Positions 25,633 to 34,701 of a stretch of DNA of 64,000 bases are shown piece after piece. A program made the position numbers and the translations under genes. The stretch lies in contig NZ_MPDJ01000010.1 of NCBI RefSeq assembly GCF_001881565.1, positions 124,001 through 188,000 of the forward strand, given 5' to 3'. Each line of letters opens with the position of its first letter. Within the stretch, counting starts at the first letter, position 1. Source of the DNA: Eisenbergiella tayi (GTDB lineage: Bacteria; Bacillota; Clostridia; Lachnospirales; Lachnospiraceae). The notes beneath the pieces are model-generated. The model saw only the letters and a list, made by a program, of their open reading frames with translations. It made no database searches and was not told where the DNA came from.

Positions 25633-28053
25633 CTACTGTCTCAGCTCAATGCCAAGACCCTGAAGGCCATTGAGGATTTTTTTCATTGCCGCACTGACAT
25701 CGGCATCCTCCAGCGTCCTGTCTTTGGCACGGAAGGTGAGCGTATAAGCCACCGATTTGAAGCCTGCCTGAATCTGGCTTCCCTCATATATATCGAACAG
25801 GGAGTAGCTTTCCAGAATCTTTCCGCCTCTCTGGGCAATGACCGCTTCTATCTGGCCTACAAGTATTTCTCTGGGGACTACCATGCTGATATCCCTTGTA
25901 ACCGCAGGATATTTGGCAATTCCTTCGTATTTTCTGTCAAATGTGGCGAACGGAATGATTTCCGGCATATCCAGCACAGCCACATATGCTTTGGTGCCGA
26001 TGTCATAATTATCCAGCACTTCAGGATGAACCTCGCCCAGATAACCGATTACTTTTCCGCCATAGGAAATGTTTGCCTGACGGCCGGGATGAAGGAATTT
26101 CTTTCCGGCCTTCGGATCATATTCTTTTTTCCCGTTCATTCCGATGCTTTCCAGGAATTCTTCGATAACACCCTTCATGGTGTAGAAATCACCGTCTCCA
26201 TAGAATCCCAGTGTAAACTGCATCCGCTCTTCCGGAAGCTCTGTTACCGGCACGCTGTGAGGCAGATAAACATTGCCCAGCTCATACAGCTTAACGGCCT
26301 TGTTTCTTCTATTATAATTGGTTCCCAGAGAGGTGAGGATGCCGTTCAGGGAAATCGTCCTCATGATGGAAAAATCCTCACCCAGAGGGTTCGCTATCGT
26401 AACCGCTTCACGAAGTTTATCCTCTTTATCCAGCAGCAGCCTGTCAAATACCTTCGGGCTTTCGAAGGAATAGCACATACCCTGTGAAAAACCACAGTAT
26501 TCCGCGATATCCCTTGCTTTTTCTTCTATCCGGAGCTTGAAGGAAAGCTTTCCTGTAGTTGCTTCCCCGTTAGGTAGGGTTGTGGGGATTTTATCATAGC
26601 CGTAAAATCTTGCCACTTCCTCCGCCACATCTGCGAAGCCTTCAATATCCTGACGGAAGGAAGGGATAATCAGTTCTTTCTTTGCTTCGTCATATTCAAA
26701 TTCCAGACGTCCGAAATAATCCAGCATTTCCGCTTCAGGAATCTGTGTACCCAGCAGTGCATTGATACGTTCCGGTTCAAAAGGAATGCGTACTCTTTCC
26801 TTCAGAGGCGCGCATACATCCACGATTCCTCCAACCACTTCACCGCAGCCCAGTTCCTGAATCAGCTGGCATGCTCTGTTAATGGCATCCACCGAATTAT
26901 TGGGATCCAGGCCTTTCTCGAATTTGCCGGAAGCATCGGTACGAAGGCCGATACGCTTCGCGGATTTGCGGATGTTGGTGCCGTTGAAGCAGGCAGCTTC
27001 AAACAGGACTGTTTTCACGTCATCTGTGATTTTGGAATTCTCACCGCCCATAATACCGGCTATGCCGACTTCCTTCTCGGCATCACAGATCATTAATACT
27101 TCGCTATCCAGCTTTCTTACCTGTCCATCCAGTGTCTGGAATTCATCCCCGTCCTTTGCACGGCGTACGATGATCTGTCTGCCGGCAATGGTATCCAGGT
27201 CGTAGGCATGCATGGGCTGTCCATATTCTTCCATGACATAGTTGGTGATATCAACCAGGTTATTAATAGGACGGATACCGCTTGCAGCCAGTCGTCTCTG
27301 CATCCATTTGGGTGAAGGGGCAATTTTGATATTGGTGCATACCCTTGCACAATAACGGGGACATAAATCCGGATCCTTTACATCCACCTTTATATAATCA
27401 TTAACATTTTCCGCATTTTCATGCACTTCCACTACAGGAGGGACAAAAGGCTTACGGAAGGTAACCGCAGCTTCTCTTGCAATGCCCAGGATACTGAAGC
27501 AATCAATCCTGTTGTTGGTAATCTCATATTCAAACACCGTATCGCGCAGGCCCAGAGCATCAATAGCATCCGTCCCCACTACAGCATCCTCATCAAAAAT
27601 ATAGATACCGTTTTCCGGCGCTTCCGGATACATTTCCCGGCTGGAGCCCAGTTCTTCGATGGAACACATCATTCCGCAGGAAGGCACTCCTCTCAATTTT
27701 CCGGCCTTGATAGTGATTCCATCCTCCGGAAGCGGGCCGCCGTCATGTCCGCCTGCTACCTTTCCGCCGTCAAGCACTACCGGTACCTTATCCCCTTCCT
27801 TAACATTGGGGGCTCCGGTAACGATCTGAACGGTTTCCGTTCCCACATTTACCTGACATACAATCAGCTTATCCGCATCCGGGTGCTTTTCAATTTTTTC
27901 AATCTGGCCCACAACAATCTTTTCCAGATTCTTATCCAGGGCTTCGAAGCTTTCCACCTTGGTCCCGCTCATTGTCATTGCATCGCAGTATTCCTGATCC
28001 GTGCAGGAAAGCTCCGGCACATATGCTTTTATCCATGATATCGTTGTATTCAT
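25633..28053 (-). CDS. pheT: Phenylalanyl-tRNA synthetase beta subunit
   Basis: An 806-aa subunit. Domain order: N-terminal tRNA-binding OB fold (of about 40-150, VGQIEKIEKHPDADKLIVCQV), B3/B4 editing domain (of about 210-385), B5 DNA-binding-like domain, catalytic-like core and C-terminal anticodon-binding FDX-ACB (from about 715, KYPAVTRDISMVV). Length is normal. It follows pheS by 48 bp and forms the alpha2-beta2 enzyme that charges tRNA-Phe. Expression is set by the T-box at 29200-29545. Confidence 0.98.
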   Translation of the reverse strand: MNTTISWIKAYVPELSCTDQEYCDAMTMSGTKVESFEALDKNLEKIVVGQIEKIEKHPDADKLIVCQVNVGTETVQIVTGAPNVKEGDKVPVVLDGGKVAGGHDGGPLPEDGITIKAGKLRGVPSCGMMCSIEELGSSREMYPEAPENGIYIFDEDAVVGTDAIDALGLRDTVFEYEITNNRIDCFSILGIAREAAVTFRKPFVPPVVEVHENAENVNDYIKVDVKDPDLCPRYCARVCTNIKIAPSPKWMQRRLAASGIRPINNLVDITNYVMEEYGQPMHAYDLDTIAGRQIIVRRAKDGDEFQTLDGQVRKLDSEVLMICDAEKEVGIAGIMGGENSKITDDVKTVLFEAACFNGTNIRKSAKRIGLRTDASGKFEKGLDPNNSVDAINRACQLIQELGCGEVVGGIVDVCAPLKERVRIPFEPERINALLGTQIPEAEMLDYFGRLEFEYDEAKKELIIPSFRQDIEGFADVAEEVARFYGYDKIPTTLPNGEATTGKLSFKLRIEEKARDIAEYCGFSQGMCYSFESPKVFDRLLLDKEDKLREAVTIANPLGEDFSIMRTISLNGILTSLGTNYNRRNKAVKLYELGNVYLPHSVPVTELPEERMQFTLGFYGDGDFYTMKGVIEEFLESIGMNGKKEYDPKAGKKFLHPGRQANISYGGKVIGYLGEVHPEVLDNYDIGTKAYVAVLDMPEIIPFATFDRKYEGIAKYPAVTRDISMVVPREILVGQIEAVIAQRGGKILESYSLFDIYEGSQIQAGFKSVAYTLTFRAKDRTLEDADVSAAMKKILNGLQGLGIELRQ

Positions 28054-28101
28054 AATCCCAAACCAGCCTTTCTTATTTCTAAATCTCGACTCTTATTTTT
28101 A

Positions 28102-29121
28102 TCAGAACTGCTTCAGGAAACGAATATCGTTTTCATACAGCAGGCGCATATCATCTATCTCATATTTCAGAAGAGCGATTCTCTCCAGGCCGACACCGAA
28201 TGCAAAGCCGGAGTATTCCTTGGGATCTATGCCGCTCATCTCAAGCACACGGGGATGTACCATACCGCAGCCCAGGATTTCAATCCAGCCTGATCCCTTA
28301 CAGAAACGGCAGCCCTTTCCTCCGCATTTGAAGCAGCTCACATCCACTTCCGCGCTGGGCTCTGTGAACGGGAAATGATGGGGGCGGAATTTCACCTTTG
28401 TTTCTTCCCCGAAAAGCTCTTTTGCGAACTCAGCCAGTGTTCCCTTCAGATCGGCGAAGGTAATGTTTTTATCAATAACAAGGCCTTCTATCTGATGGAA
28501 GGAAGGGGAATGGGTGGCATCCACTTCATCGGAACGGAATACACGTCCAGGCGCAAGCATACGGATAGGCAGCTTTCCTTTTTCCATCTCCCGCACCTGA
28601 ACCGGTGAGGTTTGGGTACGCAGTACGATATCCTCTGAAATATAAAAGGTATCCTGCTCATCCCTGGTAGGATGGTTCTTGGGAATATTTAATGCCTCGA
28701 AATTGTAGTAATCGTTCTCAACCTCAGGGCCTTCCACCACTTCGTAGCCCATACCGATAAAAATACGTTCCACCTCTTCTAACGCTATGGTATTAGGATG
28801 ACGGTGGCCCACCAGATTTTTCTTAGCCGGGAGGGTAACGTCGATAACCTCCTCCTTCATTTTAGCCTCTCTGATGGCGCCTTCCATTTTCTTTTTGGTC
28901 ACTTCCAGCATGGCTTCGATTTCTGCTCTTGTATCATTAACCATCTGGCCGATTTTAGGGCGTTCTTCTGCCGCCACATTTTTCATGCCCTTCAGCACTT
29001 CCGTAAGGGCGCCTTTCTTTCCAAGGGCATTCACCCTGACCTCATTGAGCTTATCAAGGGTTCCTGCGGCTTCCACCTGTTTCCTGACCTCTTCCTTGAT
29101 TTGTTCCAATCTGTCCTTCAT
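28102..29121 (-). CDS. pheS: Phenylalanyl-tRNA synthetase alpha subunit
   Basis: A 339-aa class II synthetase subunit. The N-terminal coiled coil (of about 1-90) binds tRNA. Class II motifs follow: motif 2 near PGRVFRSDEVDATHSPSFHQ and motif 3 GFAFGVGLERIALLKY. The active-site FRPHHFPFTEPSAEVDV segment is intact, and the CFKCGGKGCRFCKGSGW zinc-like knuckle is present. AAGGAG precedes the ATG. First coding gene of its operon behind the T-box leader. Confidence 0.98.
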   Translation of the reverse strand: MKDRLEQIKEEVRKQVEAAGTLDKLNEVRVNALGKKGALTEVLKGMKNVAAEERPKIGQMVNDTRAEIEAMLEVTKKKMEGAIREAKMKEEVIDVTLPAKKNLVGHRHPNTIALEEVERIFIGMGYEVVEGPEVENDYYNFEALNIPKNHPTRDEQDTFYISEDIVLRTQTSPVQVREMEKGKLPIRMLAPGRVFRSDEVDATHSPSFHQIEGLVIDKNITFADLKGTLAEFAKELFGEETKVKFRPHHFPFTEPSAEVDVSCFKCGGKGCRFCKGSGWIEILGCGMVHPRVLEMSGIDPKEYSGFAFGVGLERIALLKYEIDDMRLLYENDIRFLKQF

Positions 29122-29201
29122 AACAAACTCCTTCCTGTTCTGAACCGCAGTGCGGCTGATAAACTTTGGGGATTCGTACTCTTTTGCGGATTTACAGACA
29201 C

Positions 29202-29545
29202 AAAAAAATCCCCAGCATAAATACTAGGGACGAAATAATAATGGAAGTCTCTCTTCCATTTCCGCGGTACCACCCACATTCCTGCTTCCGTTTCCGGCTT
29301 ATGCCGTTCTGCTTTTGCAGGCTCTCTTACGGCGTAACGTGCCATACGTTCCTTCCTATTATAATATACCGCAGTCAGCCGCTCATATTTTCATAAAGCG
29401 CATGTTCTCAGTTAACCTTCAGCAGCATATTACCAATAAACCCTTCAGAAGGACAGCTCCGGCGTGAAAATCAAGCTGCATTTGAACCCGGGGAAGCTTA
29501 CAGCCGGTGACTTCCTCTCTCTGTTGGAAAATACATCTCTTTATG
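29202..29545 (-). ncRNA. T-box riboswitch (tRNA-Phe sensing) upstream of pheST
   Basis: The minus strand carries the conserved T-box core GGGTGGTACCGCG at 29262-29276, followed by a terminator hairpin (29209-29232, CCCTAGTA/TGCTGGGG) and a run of seven T (29202-29208). Stem I occupies about 29380-29545. A UUC triplet followed by A at 29484-29486 is the likely Phe specifier. Uncharged tRNA-Phe would stabilise the antiterminator and switch on pheST. Confidence 0.9.
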
Positions 29546-29587
29546 CGCCATCTTTGCCTTTATATTTATAAAATATATCTGTTACCT

Positions 29588-29616
29588 ATTCTATTGCCTG
29601 TTTTCGGAAAAGTCAA
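29588..29616 (-). promoter_or_regulatory. Promoter of the T-box-pheST transcript
   Basis: Minus-strand TTGACT (29611-29616), 17-bp spacer, TAGAAT (29588-29593). It lies about 45 bp before the T-box stem I. Confidence 0.75.
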
Positions 29617-29707
29617 TAATTTTTTATGTACTTTTAATTTCTATCGTGATATGATTTTAATGTGTCTGCACATTTATCGGACTATCACTATACAAGAGGA
29701 GAAAAAC

Positions 29708-31114
29708 ATGGGTGGATTTTTTGGAGTAGCATCAAAAGAGGATTGTGTATTTGATCTTTTCTTTGGAACGGATTACCATTCTCATTTGGGAACAAGACGG
29801 GCCGGTTTGGCTGTCTATGAAAAGGGACGTGGGTTTGACCGTTCCATCCACAATATTGAAAATGCACCTTTCCGTACCAAATTTGACAAAGAGGTCACGG
29901 AAATGAAAGGGAACCTGGGGATCGGCAGTATTTCCGACTACGAACCCCAGCCGTTAATCGTACGTTCCCATCACGGAACTTATTCCATCGCCACAGTGGG
30001 CAAAATAAACAATACCGAGGAGATCCTGTCCAATCTTCTTGCATCTTCCCACATTCATTTTCTGGAAATGAGCGGAGGCAGCATCAACGCCACCGAGCTT
30101 GTTGCCACCATTATCAATCAAAAGGAAAATATAATCGAAGGGATTCAATACGCTCAGGATCTGATCGAGGGTTCCATGACCATTCTCATCATGACCCCTA
30201 AGGGCATCTATGCTGCAAGGGACAGGATGGGCCGTACCCCTGTCGCTATCGGCAAAAAGGACGACGCTTACTGTATATCCTTCGAAAGCTTTGCTTACCT
30301 TAACCTCGGATATATCAATGAAAGGGAATTAGGCCCCGGAGAAATCGTAATCGTAACGCCGGAAGGCGTACAAACGCTGGCGGCTCCCGGGAAAGAAATG
30401 AAAATATGTACCTTCCTGTGGGTTTATTACGGCTATCCCTCTTCTTCCTACGAAGGAATCAGCGTGGAAAAAATGCGCTACAACTGCGGTGCGTCCATGG
30501 CGAAGAGGGACGATGCTTCCCCGGATATCGTGGCAGGCGTTCCTGATTCCGGCACAGCTCATGCCATTGGATATTCCAATACCTCAGGGATTCCGTTTTC
30601 CCGCCCTTTTATTAAATATACTCCTACATGGCCCCGTTCCTTTATGCCCACTATCCAAAGCCAGCGGAATCTGATCGCCAAAATGAAGCTTATCCCTGTC
30701 CGTGATCTGATTCAGGGCCGCAGCATGCTGCTGATTGATGATTCCATCGTGCGCGGTACCCAGCTTAGGGAAACCACAGAATTCCTTTATCAAAGCGGCG
30801 CTCGTGAGGTACATATCCGTCCCGCCTGCCCTCCGCTGCTCTACGGCTGCAAATACCTGAATTTCTCACGCTCCACCTCGGAAATGGATCTGATTACCCG
30901 ACGGGTTATACAGCAAATGGAAGGCGATCGCAAATATATTAACCTGGATGCTTATTCCAATCCTGAAACACCGGAATTCCAGGCCATGGTATCCCAAATA
31001 GGCCAGCAGCTTAATTTTACATCCCTGCGCTATAACCGTCTGGATGATATGATTGATTCTGTAGGAATTGATCGCTGCAAACTTTGTACCTACTGCTGGG
31101 ACGGAAAAGAATAA
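29708..31114 (+). CDS. Amidophosphoribosyltransferase-like protein lacking the N-terminal Cys
   Basis: A 468-aa two-domain protein. The N-terminal Ntn-type glutaminase-like domain (FFGVASKEDC, YHSHLGTRRAGLAVY, GNLGIGSIS, DRMGRTPVAIG) is followed by a type I phosphoribosyltransferase domain with PRPP loop LLIDDSIVRGTQLRE (about 341-355). True PurF proteins mature to an N-terminal Cys that carries the glutaminase activity; here the start reads MGGFFGV with no Cys in that place. C-terminal CKLCTYCW and the earlier Cys pair may still hold an iron-sulfur cluster. GAGGAG precedes the ATG at 29708; the longer frame to 29507 lies in the pheST leader. Either an ammonia-dependent PurF or a regulatory paralogue. 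Confidence 0.85.
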   Translation: MGGFFGVASKEDCVFDLFFGTDYHSHLGTRRAGLAVYEKGRGFDRSIHNIENAPFRTKFDKEVTEMKGNLGIGSISDYEPQPLIVRSHHGTYSIATVGKINNTEEILSNLLASSHIHFLEMSGGSINATELVATIINQKENIIEGIQYAQDLIEGSMTILIMTPKGIYAARDRMGRTPVAIGKKDDAYCISFESFAYLNLGYINERELGPGEIVIVTPEGVQTLAAPGKEMKICTFLWVYYGYPSSSYEGISVEKMRYNCGASMAKRDDASPDIVAGVPDSGTAHAIGYSNTSGIPFSRPFIKYTPTWPRSFMPTIQSQRNLIAKMKLIPVRDLIQGRSMLLIDDSIVRGTQLRETTEFLYQSGAREVHIRPACPPLLYGCKYLNFSRSTSEMDLITRRVIQQMEGDRKYINLDAYSNPETPEFQAMVSQIGQQLNFTSLRYNRLDDMIDSVGIDRCKLCTYCWDGKE

Positions 31115-31135
31115 AGAAAAAAAGGAAAGCATTTA

Positions 31136-31171
31136 AAAACCCCAACAGCGGATTAAACTGTTGGGGTTTTT
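31136..31171. terminator. Bidirectional intrinsic terminator
   Basis: An 11-bp stem AACCCCAACAG/CTGTTGGGGTT with T-run on the plus strand and A-run (T on minus) upstream. It separates the PurF-like gene from the convergent CAP-domain gene. Confidence 0.9.
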
Positions 31172-31208
31172 CATTATCATTTTATCCTCCAAAATCAAGG
31201 TATTCTTC

Positions 31209-31718
31209 TTAGTTAGAGAACATATAAGCGGTACAAAGCTTAACACCGGAACCGGTATTGGCTACATATGTATAAATACCAATCTTTGTGTAATTTCCGC
31301 TTACCATGTTGCTGTAATGGGAAGGGCTTGCCTTCAGGCTTGCGAATACGCTGTCTGCTGCGTTGTTCTGCTCGGAATCTGAAAATCCGAAGCTTCCGTA
31401 TGTAATATAGGAAAGATTTTCTCCACGCCATTTGGTTGAGCTAATCATATCTGCTCCGCTTGTTCCGTTAGGACGGGTGTGGCTCCAAACTGTATTGATT
31501 TCTTCGCTTCTTACTGCTGCATAGCTGTTTAATTCACTGTCAAGGGTCAGTGCGGGAAGTCCCTGCTCTGCTCTTAAGTTGTTGATGTCTGCCAGAAGTC
31601 TTGCATTCATGGTAGAAGTCTGGTCTGCTGCTGCCTTTGCATCCATTTTTGCTGCGGGTGCCATTGCTGTTACGATGATTGTTAATACTGCTAATACGGT
31701 GATGATTGCTTTCTTCAT
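31209..31718 (-). CDS. Secreted CAP/SCP-domain protein
   Basis: A 169-aa protein. Residues 1-28 are a signal peptide (KKAIITVLAVLTIIVTAMAP), probably cut near AKAAADQ. The rest is a single CAP domain: LLADINNLRAEQGLPAL, SYAAVRSEEINTVWSHTRPNG, GENLSYI and a C-terminal GVKLCTAYMFSN. The usual CAP His/Glu cavity residues are represented (SHTRPNG, RGENL). GAAGGA precedes the ATG. Its 430-nt leader carries two c-di-GMP-I riboswitches, so secretion of this protein follows c-di-GMP level, as for surface and adhesion factors. Molecular role unknown. Confidence 0.93.
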   Translation of the reverse strand: MKKAIITVLAVLTIIVTAMAPAAKMDAKAAADQTSTMNARLLADINNLRAEQGLPALTLDSELNSYAAVRSEEINTVWSHTRPNGTSGADMISSTKWRGENLSYITYGSFGFSDSEQNNAADSVFASLKASPSHYSNMVSGNYTKIGIYTYVANTGSGVKLCTAYMFSN

Positions 31719-31819
31719 TTTCCTTCATCCTTTCAAATCGTGTCGATTGAAAAATGATGGAAAACTACTCAGGCTTTTCAGTTATTTAAAAGTAGTGACA
31801 GTCTTATGACTATCGATAC

Positions 31820-31918
31820 AGTACCGTGTGGTACCGGCAGCTGGCTGCCATCCTTTTTAAGGGGAAGGCCCTGTAGCTTTGCGTCCTTACTTTTCAATAA
31901 GTTTGCCGAATGTAGTTT
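31820..31918 (-). ncRNA. Cyclic-di-GMP-I riboswitch (proximal copy)
   Basis: The minus strand shows the GEMM-I core: a GAAA-loop P2 (CTTATTGAAAAGTAAG), GACGCAAAGCTAC, GGGCC and, in P3, GGATGGCAGCC, closed by P1 (CGGCA with TGCCGG). A palindromic GTACCGTGTGGTAC hairpin follows directly and may be part of the expression platform. It lies about 100 nt before the CAP-domain gene. Confidence 0.9.
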
Positions 31919-31952
31919 TCACGCCTTTTTCAAGTTCAAAGGCCTGACAAGT

Positions 31953-31990
31953 AAAAAAAATAGTCTTGTGTCATAAGGCGACCAAGGCTA
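31953..31990 (-). terminator. Terminator between the two c-di-GMP riboswitches
   Basis: Minus-strand stem TAGCCTTGGTC/GAC-A-CAAGACTA (one bulge, one mismatch; 31961-31990) followed by eight T (31953-31960). It is probably the switchable terminator of the distal riboswitch. Confidence 0.7.
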
Positions 31991-32017
31991 CTTTGCAAAT
32001 ACATACGTTTTTACTAT

Positions 32018-32100
32018 GTATCAGGCAACTGGCTGCCATCCTCTTTGAGGGAAGGCCCTGTAGCTTTGCGTCCTTGCTTTTCAGCAAGTTTGCCAAGTGT
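32018..32100 (-). ncRNA. Cyclic-di-GMP-I riboswitch (distal copy)
   Basis: Same core as the proximal copy: P2 CTTGCTGAAAAGCAAG with GAAA-type loop, GACGCAAAGCTACAGGGCC, then GGATGGCAGCC. P1 pairs TGGCAAAC with the TTGCC-containing 3' side. The two copies are about 100 nt apart in one leader. It begins roughly 45 nt after the predicted transcription start. Confidence 0.92.
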
Positions 32101-32153
32101 TAAATTAAATAATATGATGGTTAGTGATGTATGATGATTTCTTTGATAGTTAT

Positions 32154-32182
32154 ATAATACACGACATCTATGAAAAAATCAA
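32154..32182 (-). promoter_or_regulatory. Promoter of the tandem riboswitch leader
   Basis: Minus-strand TTGATT (32177-32182), 17-bp spacer, TATTAT (32154-32159), directly upstream of the distal riboswitch. Confidence 0.7.
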
Positions 32183-32283
32183 GTACTTTTTCCTATTTTT
32201 TCATAGATTGTAACTATTTTCATAACAGCCTGGACGAATTTACGTATTTACTGTGCAGTTTATACGAATATTCAGCGAAAACA

Positions 32284-32320
32284 GGTCTCAGATCCGTTCC
32301 TGCGCGCCGGACCTGAAACC
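32284..32320 (-). terminator. Intrinsic terminator of aroA
   Basis: A 13-bp stem GGTTTCAGGTCCG/CGGATCTGAGACC with two G-U pairs, followed on the minus strand by TGTTTT. It lies 34 bp after the aroA stop. Confidence 0.75.
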
Positions 32321-32353
32321 GAAGCAGTTCAGAAAGCCGAACTGTAAGCTGTT

Positions 32354-33664
32354 TTAGGAAAGCAGTTCTTCCACCGCATGATCCAAAACCTGGAAGTAAT
32401 CTTCGAATGTTTTACGGCAGCAGCCCGGATCCTTGATTATGATGCCTTCCGCTCTTAGTCCGATGAGGGAAAAGCCCATCGCCATCCTGTGATCCTCATA
32501 GGTTTCCACACATCCCGGAGCCGGCTTCCCCGGCCGGATAAGAATACTGTCCTCCGCTGTCATGCATGATATTCCCAGTCTGCCAAGTTCCGCGGCAATC
32601 GCCCCCATCCGGTCACTTTCCTGATAACGGATATGCCCTATCCCGGTTATTTTTACCGGAGCATCCGCAAAAGGGGCTATGGCCGCAAGGGTAATCGCCT
32701 GATCCGAACAGGCGTGCATATCCGCTTCTACACCATGTATCCGTCCATTTTCCGGCCCCTTCATCCAAATGCCCTCTTCCCTTTCCTGAAGCCGGCATCC
32801 CATTTTTTCCAAAATACGCAGGAACTGTACATCTCCCTGCAGGGAAGCAAAATGTACTCCGGGCACTAAAACTTCCGTTCCCAGAACGGCCGCCATAGCA
32901 TAAAAGTAACAGGCCGCCGAGACATCCGGCTCAATGGCATAATCCTGATGCCGGTAAACCTGTCCCGTACTGATATGGAAACAATCGGTTCCCTTTCTTT
33001 GTACAAATACTCCGAACTGCCCCATCATGCGCAGAGTCATATCAATATAAGCCATACCATGCGTCCCTTTTACATGAATATCCAGGCTTCTGTCCCCGCA
33101 GCAGGCCGCGATCAGCAGCGCGCTCAGGAACTGGCTGCTGTGTTCGATATCCACGGAAATCTCCTGCTTTCCGTTTTCCCCCGGATACAGGGTAAAAGGG
33201 AAATGGCCTTCTTTTTCCCCATATTCCACCCGGGTTCCCAGCTCCTGAAGTGACTGCAGCAGGGGCAGCATGGGCCTGCGCTTCATCTGCTCCGAGGAAT
33301 CCAGATGCCAGACGCCCGTCTTCAGCCCCAGCAGCGCCGTCAGGAAACGGGCTGCCGTACCTGCACTCCCCACATAAACAGAAGCTTCCTTCACCGGCAG
33401 CCTGCCTCCGAGTCCCCCTACCCGGATAAGGGCTTTCTCTTCCTCCGCTTTTATATCGATTCCCAAATCTGCGATGCACTGCTGCAGATAACGGGAATCA
33501 TCACTGAATAAGGCTCCCGTCAGAGTACAGGGGCCATCCGCCAGCATGGACAGAAGAAGCGCCCTGTTCGTGATGCTTTTAGAGCCGGGAACCCATACCT
33601 TAATTTTCCTGTCCTGTCCTGTTTTCCCATAAATATGTGGTACATAATAACTTCTGCTTTCCAT
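32354..33664 (-). CDS. aroA: 3-phosphoshikimate 1-carboxyvinyltransferase (EPSP synthase)
   Basis: A 436-aa enzyme of the shikimate pathway joining PEP and shikimate 3-phosphate. Signature segments are present: VPGSKSITNRALLLSMLADG (substrate-binding Lys/Ser), YVGSAGTAARFLTALL, the QMKRRPM loop, SSQFLSALLIAA, and DHRMAMGFSLIGL near the C-terminus. Length is normal. It is a single-gene unit on the minus strand, divergent from metF. The ribosome binding site is GGAGG in the shared upstream region. Confidence 0.97.
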   Translation of the reverse strand: MESRSYYVPHIYGKTGQDRKIKVWVPGSKSITNRALLLSMLADGPCTLTGALFSDDSRYLQQCIADLGIDIKAEEEKALIRVGGLGGRLPVKEASVYVGSAGTAARFLTALLGLKTGVWHLDSSEQMKRRPMLPLLQSLQELGTRVEYGEKEGHFPFTLYPGENGKQEISVDIEHSSQFLSALLIAACCGDRSLDIHVKGTHGMAYIDMTLRMMGQFGVFVQRKGTDCFHISTGQVYRHQDYAIEPDVSAACYFYAMAAVLGTEVLVPGVHFASLQGDVQFLRILEKMGCRLQEREEGIWMKGPENGRIHGVEADMHACSDQAITLAAIAPFADAPVKITGIGHIRYQESDRMGAIAAELGRLGISCMTAEDSILIRPGKPAPGCVETYEDHRMAMGFSLIGLRAEGIIIKDPGCCRKTFEDYFQVLDHAVEELLS

Positions 33665-33705
33665 TATATACGTCCTCCATATGCCTGTTCACAGACAATC
33701 ATTCC

Positions 33706-33734
33706 TTGAATTTCACTCAATAACATGTTACGAT
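33706..33734 (+). promoter_or_regulatory. Promoter of metF with adjacent repeats
   Basis: TTGAAT (33706-33711), 17-bp spacer, TACGAT (33729-33734). The octamer TGTTACGA occurs twice in and after the -10 (33726-33733 and 33743-33750), 17 bp apart, a possible regulator site. Confidence 0.6.
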
Positions 33735-33792
33735 ACTATCTGTTACGAGTCAAATCTTATATCGTAAAATTAAATCGAACGAGGAAAAACAA

Positions 33793-34650
33793 ATGATAAA
33801 AGATCTCTTTGCCGAAAAAAAGCAATTACTTTCCTTTGAGGTTTTTCCGCCCAAAAAGGAAGACGAATTCGCCAATGCCTTTGCCGTGCTGGATTCCCTT
33901 GCCGGCCTTCAGCCCGATTTCATCAGTGTTACCTACGGCGCCGGTGGCAGTAAATCTAAAAAAACCGTGGAAATTGCCTCCTATATACAAAACCAGCTTC
34001 ATATCATGGCACTGGCTCACATGACCTGCGTGGGCTCCAAAAAAGAAGATATTGATGCGGTAACCGCCCAGCTGAAAGAAGTTCATGTAAATCATGTGCT
34101 GGCCCTTCGGGGAGACAGGCCTTCTTATATGAGCGATGAACAGTTTGACAGCCGTCATTTTTCCCATGCTGCAGATTTAATTACCTATCTGAAAGGGGAA
34201 ACGGATCTGCATATCGCCGGGGCCTGCTATCCGGAGAAGCATTATGAAGCCGCCGATTTGGAAAGTGATCTTCTTCATTTAAAGGAAAAATGTGATGCAG
34301 GTGCCGAGTTCCTAATCACGCAGCTGTTTTTTGATAATGAAGCTTTCTATAAATTCCTGGAAAAAAGCAGGAATGCCGGAATCACGCTTCCCGTCTGTGC
34401 CGGAATCATGCCCATTACTTCCGCCAAACAGCTGGGAACCACGGTTTCCCTGTCCGGCTCAGCCGTTCCCAAACAGCTGGCGGATATCATTGCCACCTAT
34501 GGTGATGATCCTGCGGATATGAGAAAGGCCGGCATTGATTATGCCATCCGTCAGATTTTGGATCTGAAAGCGCATCATGCGGATGGTATCCACATTTATA
34601 CAATGAATAAGCCTAAGGTGGCACAGGAAATCGTATCCGCCATCCAATAG
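33793..34650 (+). CDS. metF: Methylenetetrahydrofolate reductase
   Basis: A 285-aa FAD-dependent TIM-barrel enzyme reducing 5,10-methylene- to 5-methyl-tetrahydrofolate for methionine synthesis and, in acetogens, the Wood-Ljungdahl pathway. LSFEVFPPKKEDE carries the catalytic Glu, followed by FISVTYGAGGS, AHMTCVGS, LALRGDRP, IAGACYPEKH and FLITQLFFDNEAFY. GAGGAAAAA precedes the ATG. Monocistronic between a promoter and a strong terminator. Length matches the bacterial enzyme. Confidence 0.97.
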   Translation: MIKDLFAEKKQLLSFEVFPPKKEDEFANAFAVLDSLAGLQPDFISVTYGAGGSKSKKTVEIASYIQNQLHIMALAHMTCVGSKKEDIDAVTAQLKEVHVNHVLALRGDRPSYMSDEQFDSRHFSHAADLITYLKGETDLHIAGACYPEKHYEAADLESDLLHLKEKCDAGAEFLITQLFFDNEAFYKFLEKSRNAGITLPVCAGIMPITSAKQLGTTVSLSGSAVPKQLADIIATYGDDPADMRKAGIDYAIRQILDLKAHHADGIHIYTMNKPKVAQEIVSAIQ

Positions 34651-34701
34651 ACCAATCCGATATATAAGGGCTCCGCTCTGCGGGCCATCCTTTTGTTTCA
34701 T

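Noticed and set aside
29507..29707. 67-residue N-terminal extension of the PurF-like protein
   Set aside because: It overlaps the divergent pheST promoter and T-box, has no ribosome binding site, and precedes a strong GAGGAG-ATG start.
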